10,336 nucleotides of DNA. It comes from an uncultured Clostridia bacterium (lineage in GTDB: Bacteria > Bacillota > Clostridia > Oscillospirales > Acutalibacteraceae). This document shows positions 1 through 4,803 of the stretch, in pieces (the first letter of the stretch is position 1; each line of letters opens with the position of its first letter). A program made the translations under genes and the position numbers. Under the pieces are notes generated by a model. The model searched no databases, was not told where the DNA came from, and saw only the letters and a program-made list of their open reading frames with translations. The stretch lies in NCBI GenBank assembly GCA_947623215.1, contig CANQGN010000043.1, positions 1 to 10,336 of the forward strand, in the 5' to 3' direction.

Positions 1-60
1 GCCGCCCGGCTTGCCCCGCCCGCCTTTTAAAACCCAGAAGAACCGGGCGTTCGGTATAAT
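1..60. repeat. GC-rich direct repeat module, copy 1
   Basis: The first 23 bases are identical to 117-139. Beyond them the two copies stay alignable but diverge: both have an A-rich stretch, then CCGGGCG (43-49 here, 158-164 in copy 2), then an AT-rich end. This copy ends in TATAAT (55-60), which looks like a -10 box, but no -35 hexamer lies at 16-18 bp and there is no TG extension, so I do not call a promoter. The repeat may extend left of the window. No gene is visible between the copies. Confidence 0.6.
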
Positions 61-116
61 GTTTGCAAAAAGCGCCTTCCGTCGCCGCTTCTTTTGTTCC
101 GCCGCGCCACTACCCG

Positions 117-182
117 GCCGCCCGGCTTGCCCCGCCCGCTTGCAAAAACCAAAAAACCCGGGCGGCGGGTGAATTTTTGCAA
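117..182. repeat. GC-rich direct repeat module, copy 2
   Basis: This is the second copy of the module at 1-60, with a period of about 116 bp. It contains GCTTGCAAA (138-146), found again at the promoter at 6611-6619, and GGCGGGTG (164-171), found again at 235-242 next to the promoter at 223-251. It therefore resembles promoter DNA that has lost a usable -10 box. Duplication of a promoter region is an inference; the sequence identity is direct observation. Confidence 0.6.
140..182. terminator. Nested inverted repeat, possible bidirectional terminator
   Basis: TTGCAAAAA (140-148) and TTTTTGCAA (174-182) are a perfect 9-bp inverted repeat. They flank a GC-rich inner stem ACCCG/CGGGT (156-160 with 166-170, loop GGCGG). 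A GC core flanked by A and T runs is the layout of a terminator that works in both directions. It could end a gene lying left of the window. It could instead be a regulatory hairpin or a by-product of the repeat. Confidence 0.35.
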
Positions 183-222
183 ATGGCTTCACCCCCCGAC
201 CGCTTTTTCTCTATTTCTCCTC

Positions 223-251
223 TTGCATTTGGTTGGCGGGTGTGTTATACT
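223..251 (+). promoter_or_regulatory. Sigma-A promoter P1 with extended -10
   Basis: TTGCAT (223-228), a 17-bp spacer and TATACT (246-251) preceded by TGT (243-245) form a good housekeeping promoter with an extended -10. Transcription should start near 257. It drives the structured stretch to about 420, not an obvious protein gene. It closely resembles the promoter at 6613-6642. Confidence 0.7.
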
Positions 252-256
252 AATGT

Positions 257-420
257 TGGCTTACGGAGCGGGATTGGAGCCCGCCCCTGCCCGGACGGCT
301 TATTTGCTGTCAACATTTTTTGCCTTGTCAGGTTTTGGTTTTTCCAGCGCTATTTTGGGCTTTTTTTAGCGTGAGAATCGTGTTGAGTAACGCCTTTGCC
401 AAATCTGACAGGGCTTTTTT
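257..420 (+). ncRNA. Candidate structured small RNA or terminated leader
   Basis: A transcript of about 164 nt is predicted from its own promoter (223-251) to its own terminator (U run 415-420). The 5' part can close on itself: 254-260 pairs with 309-315, allowing one G-U, around a hairpin of GCGGG/CCCGC (268-272 with 280-284, 7-nt loop). The 3' part is a 16-bp stem (322-338 with 399-414) enclosing a smaller CGCTA/TAGCG stem (348-352 with 367-371). I do not recognise it as 6S, SRP, tmRNA or RNase P RNA. Short open frames crossing it lack a ribosome binding site. It may be a free small RNA, or a leader whose termination controls the rpmG operon; the sequence cannot decide. Confidence 0.4.
322..420 (+). 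terminator. Long-stem terminator-like hairpin with U6
   Basis: The 322-338 arm pairs with 399-414 over 16 base pairs, with two G-U pairs and one bulged base (336), followed directly by six T (415-420). The terminal loop is large (339-398) and holds a smaller hairpin. Intrinsic terminators usually have short loops, so efficiency is uncertain, but the U run sits exactly at the stem base. Confidence 0.5.
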
Positions 421-527
421 ATCTCGTCCCTCGCCGCCGCCCGCTCTTTTGCCCGGCCGCCCGGCGGCGCGTCTGCCCGACAAAATCCAAAATCATCCAA
501 AAAATCCGGCCATTCGGTAAAAAATGC
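421..527. other. Gene-free spacer between P1 unit and rpmG promoter
   Basis: No coding region, promoter or convincing hairpin is seen here. A C-rich patch near 450-465 repeats the CCGGCCGCCCGGC string also present at 114-126, so pieces of the upstream repeat recur. The second half (481-527) is A-rich and leads into the promoter at 528. Confidence 0.5.
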
Positions 528-556
528 TTGACCTTTGGGGGGAAGTGTGGTATATT
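528..556 (+). promoter_or_regulatory. Main promoter of the rpmG-secE-nusG operon
   Basis: TTGACC (528-533), a 17-bp spacer and TATATT (551-556) with TGG immediately before it make a near-consensus sigma-A promoter with an extended -10. Transcription should begin near 563, giving a leader of about 177 nt before rpmG. It is the only strong promoter seen before the first ribosomal protein gene. Confidence 0.8.
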
Positions 557-562
557 GACTAT

Positions 563-739
563 ACCTCTCCGAGGGTCTTTTTTTTGTGCGGTTTTTCACG
601 CCGGCTTTCGCCGGTGAGATTTGGGCGTCTCTGTGGCAAACCAACCAAAAAATCGCCCCGTCGGGTCAGAGGGAGGAGCCGCTTCGCGTTCCTTATAAAC
701 GCGAAGCGGTTATCATCCGAAATTCAGGAGGTGCCATCA
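563..739 (+). promoter_or_regulatory. Structured 5' leader of rpmG
   Basis: Three structures stand out. Right at the predicted start, CCTC/GAGG (564-567 with 571-574) is followed by eight T (578-585), like a very weak terminator. CCGGC/GCCGG (601-605 with 610-614), extended by C-G and G-U pairs to 599-616, forms a tetraloop hairpin. A perfect 12-bp inverted repeat (679-690 with 698-709, 7-nt loop) sits 16 bases upstream of the Shine-Dalgarno sequence and has no U run, so it is not a terminator. Roles in mRNA stability or translation control are inferred only. Confidence 0.5.
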
Positions 740-889
740 TTGAGAGTAAAAATTACAATGGCATGTACGGAGTGTAAACAACGCAACTACGACACGGTCA
801 AAAACAAGAAAAACGACCCCGACCGGCTTGAAATGAACAAGTATTGCCGTTTTTGCCGCAAACACACGCTTCACCGCGAAACCAAGTAG
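740..889 (+). CDS. rpmG: 50S ribosomal protein L33
   Basis: This 49-residue protein is a small component of the large ribosomal subunit. It begins MRVKITMACTECKQRNY and has two CxxC pairs (C9/C12 and C36/C39), so it is the zinc-binding type of L33. Length matches the family. The start is TTG at 740, chosen because AGGAGGT (726-732) lies 7 bases upstream and the N-terminus MRVKIT matches L33; the in-frame ATG at 758 would remove these residues and has no ribosome binding site. It is the first gene of the operon, 12 bases before secE. Bacteria with several L33 genes often have a cysteine-free copy used under zinc limitation; none is visible here. Confidence 0.95.
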   Translation: MRVKITMACTECKQRNYDTVKNKKNDPDRLEMNKYCRFCRKHTLHRETK

Positions 890-901
890 GAGGACAACCG
901 A

Positions 902-1594
902 ATGAAAGCATTGGGCACGTGTCTACGGATTTTTGCCGCCCTGCTGGCGGTGGTTACCCTGGCGGCCTTTGTGGTTCCTTTGGTTCAGGTGACGGTGGGC
1001 GGCGCTACCGCAACGCTCAACGGTTTGCAAATCACCTTCGGGCACGATTTGTCGGAAGAACTCGGCCAAAGCAATATGCTGGTCTTTAAAGGCGGCTATT
1101 ACTTCGGCGCGCTGGTGATGTCGCTTGTGACCGCCGTTACGCTGGTTTGGGGGCTGTTTTCTAAAAAGAACGGACTCTACTGGACGGCGCTGGTCACCGG
1201 GCTGCTCAACGCCATTTTTTATCTGGTGTTTTTGACCCACCGGCCGCACAGCTACGTCGATTTTGGCCGCATTGTAAACCCGGAGGCGCACTACACCGCC
1301 TTTTTTGTAGCGGCGGCGATATGCAGCTTTGTGCTGGTGGTAGCGGCCGTAGCGGCGCTGCTGTGCAAAGACGCGGCAGAAGCCAAGGCTGCGGGTCGGC
1401 CGACCATTCCCGCTAAAATTGTGAAATTTTTACGGGAATACAAGTCGGAGCTCAAAAAGGTTGTGTGGCCAAACGGCCGCAGCGTTTTGCGCAACACGCT
1501 GGTTGTGCTGTGCGTATGCGCCTTTGCGCTGGCGCTGATAGCGCTGGTAGACCTGGGCTTAAGCGAACTGTTTAAGCTCTGCTTCGGCGCGTAG
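902..1594 (+). CDS. secE: SecE translocase subunit with a long N-terminal membrane extension
   Basis: SecE is the small essential subunit that clamps SecY in the protein-export channel. The SecE domain is residues 171-230: an amphipathic cytoplasmic helix with FLREYKSELKKVVWP (176-190), then one membrane helix (about 198-217). Single-helix SecE proteins are usually 60-80 residues; this one has 230. The extra part has four hydrophobic segments (about 8-30, 68-87, 91-111, 132-154), outer loops at 31-67 and 112-131, and a KK-containing inner loop at 88-90. With the SecE helix this gives five segments, N-in/C-out, as SecE requires. No ATG lies near the SecE domain and the GTG at residue 174 has no ribosome binding site, so a separate short SecE is unlikely. 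AGGAGG (889-894) supports the start. It is followed by nusG, the classic order. Confidence 0.9.
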   Translation: MKALGTCLRIFAALLAVVTLAAFVVPLVQVTVGGATATLNGLQITFGHDLSEELGQSNMLVFKGGYYFGALVMSLVTAVTLVWGLFSKKNGLYWTALVTGLLNAIFYLVFLTHRPHSYVDFGRIVNPEAHYTAFFVAAAICSFVLVVAAVAALLCKDAAEAKAAGRPTIPAKIVKFLREYKSELKKVVWPNGRSVLRNTLVVLCVCAFALALIALVDLGLSELFKLCFGA

Positions 1595-1644
1595 GCAGAC
1601 CCCTCTCGGTTATCGGGCGACAAGCGAAGGAGGGCTGAGCACAA

Positions 1645-2163
1645 GTGGCAGAAGCAAAATGGTACGTTATCCACACCTATGCCGGTTATGAGAACAAGGT
1701 GGCCAGCAACCTGGAAAAGCTGGTGGAAAACCGCAAAATGCACGACTTGATTCATGAAGTGCGGGTGCCCACCGAAACGGTTGTGGAAATTAAGGATAAC
1801 AAGAAAAAAGAAGTGGAAAGAAAAATCTTTCCCGGCTACGTAATGGTGAAAATGATTGTGACCGACGATTCCTGGTACGTGGTGCGCAACGTGCACGGCT
1901 GCACCGGGTTCGTGGGGCCCGCCTCTAAGCCCGTTCCGCTGACCGACGACGAGGTGCGGCGCATGGGCGTAGAAACCAAAACGGTGGAAGTCGCCTACCG
2001 CGTGGGAGACAACATTCGCATTGTAGACGGCCCGCTGACCGACTTCACCGGCATTGTAGACGAAATCGACCTGAAGAACAATCAGGTCAAAATTACCATT
2101 TCCATGTTCGGGCGCGAAACCCCCGTGGAACTGGAACTTGATCAGGTAGAACCTGAGCAGTAA
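1645..2163 (+). CDS. nusG: Transcription termination/antitermination factor NusG
   Basis: NusG binds RNA polymerase and tunes elongation, pausing and Rho-linked termination. The 172-residue protein has the NGN domain first (about 5-110, beginning KWYVIHTYAGYE, with FPGYVMVKM at 62-70 and the VRNVHGCTGFVG segment at 80-91). A C-terminal KOW domain follows (about 120-150, with VGDNIRIVDGPLTDFTG). Length is normal. The start is GTG at 1645, set by AAGGAGGG (1627-1634) 10 bases upstream. It lies 50 bases after secE, so it is probably co-transcribed with rpmG and secE. Confidence 0.96.
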   Translation: MAEAKWYVIHTYAGYENKVASNLEKLVENRKMHDLIHEVRVPTETVVEIKDNKKKEVERKIFPGYVMVKMIVTDDSWYVVRNVHGCTGFVGPASKPVPLTDDEVRRMGVETKTVEVAYRVGDNIRIVDGPLTDFTGIVDEIDLKNNQVKITISMFGRETPVELELDQVEPEQ

Positions 2164-2302
2164 CAACCCTGGTAATGCGCGGCGATGATTCGCCGCTTGC
2201 AATAAGGAAAGGCGTTTTCCTTATTTGTGGGAGGAAGAAGGCGCGCTTTTTGCCGGCGCTTCTTCCGCCAATTACCACGAATTTTCGGAGGTGCTATTAT
2301 TT
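2164..2302 (+). promoter_or_regulatory. nusG-rplK spacer with three hairpins (possible L11-L1 leader)
   Basis: Three successive stems are present. GCGGCGA/TCGCCGC (2179-2185 with 2190-2196) has a 4-base loop. A perfect 10-bp stem follows (2201-2210 with 2216-2225, loop GGCGT); its 3' arm is U-rich, so it could act as a partial terminator. The third, GGAAGAAG/CTTCTTCC (2233-2240 with 2259-2266), continues past one bulge. The ribosome binding site GGAGGTG is at 2287-2293. In other bacteria L1 represses rplK-rplA by binding this leader; I cannot identify a definite L1 site. No convincing promoter is seen, so rplK is probably read through from nusG. Confidence 0.45.
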
Positions 2303-2728
2303 ATGGCTCAAAAAGTAACGGGCTACATTAAGCTCCAAATCCCCGCCGGAAAGGCTACGCCGGCCCCCCCGGTAGGCCCCGCGCTCGGTCAGCACGGCCT
2401 GAACATTATGGCCTTTACCAAGGAATTTAACGAGCGCACGAAAAACGACGTAGGGCTGGTTATTCCGGTCGTTATTACGGTTTACGCCGACCGCTCCTTC
2501 ACCTTTGTAACCAAAACGCCCCCCGCGGCCGTTCTTATTAAAAAGGCCTGCGGCCTTGAGAAAGCCTCTGGGGTGCCCAATAAAACAAAGGTGGCCAAAA
2601 TTACGGCGGAGCAGGTGCGCAAAATCGCCGAGCAGAAAATGCCCGATTTGAACGCCGCTACCGTTGAGGCCGCTATGAGCATGATTGCCGGCACGGCGCG
2701 CAGCATGGGCGTCGAAGTGGTCGATTAA
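2303..2728 (+). CDS. rplK: 50S ribosomal protein L11
   Basis: L11 forms the base of the ribosomal stalk with 23S rRNA and takes part in factor binding and in stringent response activation by RelA. The 141-residue protein begins MAQKVTGYIKLQIPAGKATP and carries PPVGPALGQHGLNIM, the proline-rich N-terminal segment where thiostrepton resistance mutations occur. An RNA-binding C-terminal domain ends in MGVEVVD. The frame is open further upstream, but the start at 2303 fits the family N-terminus and has GGAGGTG (2287-2293) 9 bases before it. rplA follows after 60 bases. Confidence 0.97.
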   Translation: MAQKVTGYIKLQIPAGKATPAPPVGPALGQHGLNIMAFTKEFNERTKNDVGLVIPVVITVYADRSFTFVTKTPPAAVLIKKACGLEKASGVPNKTKVAKITAEQVRKIAEQKMPDLNAATVEAAMSMIAGTARSMGVEVVD

Positions 2729-2788
2729 TGCTCCTTTGGTGGGAGGAAATTTCCGATTTAACCACTGGAACAGGAGGAAAAGGGTAAT

Positions 2789-3481
2789 ATGAAACACGGA
2801 AAAAAATACAACGACAGCTGCAAACTGTTTGACCGGGCGCAGCTGTTTGACGCGCCGGAGGCGCTGGAGCTGGCGGTTAAAACCAAAACCGCCAAGTTTG
2901 ACGAAACGGTTGAAATTCACGTTCGCCTGGGGGTAGACTCCCGCCACGCCGACCAGCAGGTGCGGGGCGCGGTGGTACTGCCCAACGGCACCGGCAAAAA
3001 GGTGCGGGTGGCGGTGTTTGCCAAGGGCGACAACGTAAAAGCGGCAGAGGAAGCCGGCGCCGACATTGTGGGCGCGGAAGAATTAGCCGCCAAAATTCAA
3101 AACGAAGGCTTTATGGACTTTGACGTGGTCATTGCCACCCCGGACATGATGGGCGTGGTTGGCCGTCTGGGTAAGGTGCTGGGCCCCCGCGGCTTAATGC
3201 CCAACCCCAAGGCCGGTACCGTAACGCCGGACGTAGCCCGCGCCATTACCGAGGCCAAGGCCGGTAAAATTGAGTATCGACTGGACAAAACCAACATTAT
3301 TCACTGCCCCATTGGCAAGGTTTCGTTCGGCGCCGAAAAATTGCAGGAGAACTTTGACACCTTAATGGGCGCCATTGTAAAGGCCCGCCCGGCCGCCGCC
3401 AAGGGGCAATACGTCAAGTCCTGCGTAATTGCTACCACCATGGGCCCCGGCATTCGGGTGAATCCGGCCAAATTCCAGTAA
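2789..3481 (+). CDS. rplA: 50S ribosomal protein L1
   Basis: L1 forms the mobile stalk near the E site and helps release deacylated tRNA. In many bacteria it also represses translation of its own operon. The 230-residue protein has normal length and the two-domain L1 layout: domain I from both ends (about 1-67 and 160-230) and an inserted domain II. The signature LGPRGLMPNPKAGT is at 131-144, and TMGPGIRVNP is near the C-terminus. The ATG at 2789 has AGGAGG at 2772-2777, 11 bases upstream. It follows rplK, and a new promoter starts 17 bases after its stop. Confidence 0.97.
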   Translation: MKHGKKYNDSCKLFDRAQLFDAPEALELAVKTKTAKFDETVEIHVRLGVDSRHADQQVRGAVVLPNGTGKKVRVAVFAKGDNVKAAEEAGADIVGAEELAAKIQNEGFMDFDVVIATPDMMGVVGRLGKVLGPRGLMPNPKAGTVTPDVARAITEAKAGKIEYRLDKTNIIHCPIGKVSFGAEKLQENFDTLMGAIVKARPAAAKGQYVKSCVIATTMGPGIRVNPAKFQ

Positions 3482-3497
3482 TTTTTCGTTTTTTCTC

Positions 3498-3526
3498 TTG
3501 ACAGGAAAAGGCGAATGTGCTACACT
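3498..3526 (+). promoter_or_regulatory. Promoter of the rplJ-rplL unit
   Basis: TTGACA (3498-3503, perfect -35), a 17-bp spacer and TACACT (3521-3526) preceded by TGC form a strong sigma-A promoter with an extended -10. It lies just after rplA and before the L10 leader, so rplJ-rplL can be expressed independently of the upstream ribosomal protein genes. The transcript should start near 3533. Confidence 0.8.
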
Positions 3527-3542
3527 TGAACACGTTGTTTTC

Positions 3543-3605
3543 TAAGACAGCAGGCGCGCTTTCCATAAAGCGCATAATGGTGAACAACCGCCTGCCGAGG
3601 AAACG
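3543..3605 (+). promoter_or_regulatory. Ribosomal protein L10 leader (autoregulatory RNA)
   Basis: This matches the Firmicute L10 leader by layout and conserved strings. The outer stem is GCAGGC/GCCTGC (3550-3555 with 3590-3595), the inner stem GCGCTTT/AAAGCGC (3556-3562 with 3567-3573), and the 3' flank carries CTGCCGAGG (3592-3600). Free L10, or the L10-(L12)n complex, binds such leaders when stalk protein exceeds rRNA and lowers rplJ-rplL expression. The terminator at 3648-3678 is the likely output switch. Confidence 0.8.
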
Positions 3606-3647
3606 CAAAACCGCCGGCCGCAAGGCCGCGCTGCGATTCGTTTTGCG

Positions 3648-3678
3648 CCTTCCCCGTGCACGCGGGGAAGGTTTTTTT
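3648..3678 (+). terminator. Intrinsic attenuator in the rplJ leader
   Basis: CCTTCCCCG (3648-3656) pairs perfectly with CGGGGAAGG (3663-3671) around a 6-base loop and is followed by seven T (3672-3678). Just upstream, CGCAAAAC (3604-3611) pairs with GTTTTGCG (3640-3647), a stem that abuts the terminator and would stack on it. It lies between the L10 leader and the rplJ ribosome binding site, as expected for L10-controlled attenuation. The competing antiterminator pairing is not obvious. Confidence 0.85.
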
Positions 3679-3700
3679 AGTTGGTGGGAGGTGAATTCAA

Positions 3701-4222
3701 TTGCCCAGTGAGAAAATTTTAGCAGCCAAAAAAGAAATGGTGGCCGAACTGGCCGAGCAGCTTTCGGCTGCCTGCGCCGGCGTAATTGTAGACTACAAAG
3801 GCATTACCGTAACGGAGGACACCCAGCTGCGCAAGAGCCTGCGCGAGGCGGGGGTAGACTACCGCGTGGTAAAAAACACCTACCTGCGCTTTGCGCTGCA
3901 AAACGCCGGGATTGAGGGGCTTGACCCCGTGCTGGAGGGCACGACCGCCGTGGCGTTCAGCAAAACAGACGAGCTGGCGGCCGCCAAGGTGCTGTGCAAA
4001 TACGCCGAGGGGAACGACAAGTTCACGGTAAAGGCCGGTTTTTCGGAAGGCAAGGCGCTGGACGCCGCAACGGTGACCGCGCTCTCTAAAGTGCCGGGCC
4101 GCGAAGACCTGCTTGGTATGCTGGCCGGCAGCCTGAGCCAGATGATTGCCGGGTTTGCCCGGGCCATTCAGGCGGTGGCAGACGCCAAGGGCGGCGACGC
4201 CGCCGAACCCGCGCAGGCGTAA
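3701..4222 (+). CDS. rplJ: 50S ribosomal protein L10
   Basis: L10 anchors the L7/L12 dimers to the ribosome at the L11-binding region of 23S rRNA. The 173-residue protein has the L10 N-terminal domain (KEMVAELAEQLSAACAGVIVDYKGITV, about 11-38) with the RVVKNTYLRFAL segment, and a C-terminal helical stretch (about 135-163) that binds L7/L12. Length is typical. The start is TTG at 3701, 7 bases after GGGAGGTG (3686-3693), giving MPSEKILAAKKEM. The short Ala-rich tail (AEPAQA) is common. It is probably made from the promoter at 3498 under L10-leader attenuation, with rplL 60 bases downstream. Confidence 0.96.
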   Translation: MPSEKILAAKKEMVAELAEQLSAACAGVIVDYKGITVTEDTQLRKSLREAGVDYRVVKNTYLRFALQNAGIEGLDPVLEGTTAVAFSKTDELAAAKVLCKYAEGNDKFTVKAGFSEGKALDAATVTALSKVPGREDLLGMLAGSLSQMIAGFARAIQAVADAKGGDAAEPAQA

Positions 4223-4282
4223 GCCGCAGGCGGGGTATCAGCTATCCATTGTTTTTGAATTTTTTATAACGGAGGGACTATC

Positions 4283-4660
4283 ATGTCTGAGAAAATCACG
4301 GCGATTATTGACGCCGTAAAAGAAATGACCGTTCTGGAACTCAACGAACTGGTCAAAGCCATTGAAGAAGAATTCGGCGTATCGGCCGCTGCTCCCGTAG
4401 CGGTTGTGGCCGGCGGCGCGGCTGCCGGCGGCGAAGCTGCCGAAGAGAAGTCGGAATTTGACGTTGTGCTGGCCGAAGTGGGCGCCGAGAAAATTAAGGT
4501 CATTAAAGTGGTGCGCGAAATCACCGGTTTGGGCCTTGGCGAAGCCAAAGCGCTGGTGGACGGCGCTCCCAAGACCATTAAAGAAGCGGTGGCCAAAGAA
4601 GAAGCCGAAGGCTTTAAAGCCAAGCTGGAAGAAGTCGGCGCCAAAGTCGAACTCAAATAA
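4283..4660 (+). CDS. rplL: 50S ribosomal protein L7/L12
   Basis: L7/L12 is the multi-copy stalk protein that recruits translation GTPases. The 125-residue protein has an N-terminal dimerisation domain (about 1-34), an Ala/Gly-rich flexible hinge (about 35-55) and the globular C-terminal domain starting near EKSEFDVVL. That domain carries the factor-binding segment KIKVIKVVREITGLGLGEAKALV. The ATG at 4283 follows GGAGGG (4271-4276) by 6 bases. It is the last gene of the cluster and is followed by a strong terminator rather than by rpoB. Confidence 0.97.
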   Translation: MSEKITAIIDAVKEMTVLELNELVKAIEEEFGVSAAAPVAVVAGGAAAGGEAAEEKSEFDVVLAEVGAEKIKVIKVVREITGLGLGEAKALVDGAPKTIKEAVAKEEAEGFKAKLEEVGAKVELK

Positions 4661-4680
4661 GCAGCTTTTTGTTGCAAAGC

Positions 4681-4726
4681 AAACCCCGAACGCCTTTTCC
4701 TATCAAAGGCGCCCGGGGTTTTGTTT
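4681..4726 (+). terminator. Rho-independent terminator after rplL
   Basis: A long two-part stem is formed: AAACCCCG (4681-4688) with CGGGGTTT (4714-4721), and CGCCTTT (4691-4697) with AAAGGCG (4705-4711), separated by a small internal loop and closed by a 7-base loop. The T-rich stretch from 4719 to 4726 follows. Plus-strand termination is well supported; weaker use by the convergent gene is possible. Confidence 0.88.
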
Positions 4727-4742
4727 TTGTTTCTTTTAGCTA

Positions 4743-4785
4743 GCGGCGGCGGGAGTCATCCTCTCGCCGCCGCGGTTTCGTTTTT
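4743..4785. terminator. Second hairpin between convergent genes
   Basis: GCGGCGGCG (4743-4751) and CGCCGCCGC (4765-4773) are a perfect 9-bp inverted repeat with a 13-base loop, followed by GGTTTCGTTTTT on the plus strand. It could be a back-up terminator for rplL. On the minus strand no T run follows the stem, so it is a poorer terminator for the convergent gene, which has no better candidate. Confidence 0.5.
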
Positions 4786-4803
4786 GGGGATTTTGGCGGA
4801 AAG

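Noticed and set aside
55..60. TATAAT as a promoter in the first repeat copy
   Set aside because: No -35 hexamer at 16-18 bp, no TG extension, and no gene or structured RNA directly downstream.
254..284. tRNA 3'-half look-alike on the minus strand (5-bp arm with 7-base loop, 7-base acceptor-like stretch, then G-CCA)
   Set aside because: The loop CTCCAAT does not fit the TTC consensus at two positions, no matching 5' acceptor strand lies at tRNA distance, and no D or anticodon arm can be drawn.
63..520. Short plus-strand open frames in the upstream region
   Set aside because: They overlap in different frames, lack ribosome binding sites and family features, and cross promoter and hairpin signals.
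1291..2202. 303-residue minus-strand open frame opposite nusG
   Set aside because: It is antisense to an unmistakable nusG and secE C-terminus; its His/Val/Phe-rich composition is what the complement of these codons produces.
2197..2226. TTGCAA with TTATTT at 18 bp as a promoter for rplK
   Set aside because: The -10 match is poor and both elements lie within the arms of a perfect hairpin that explains them better.
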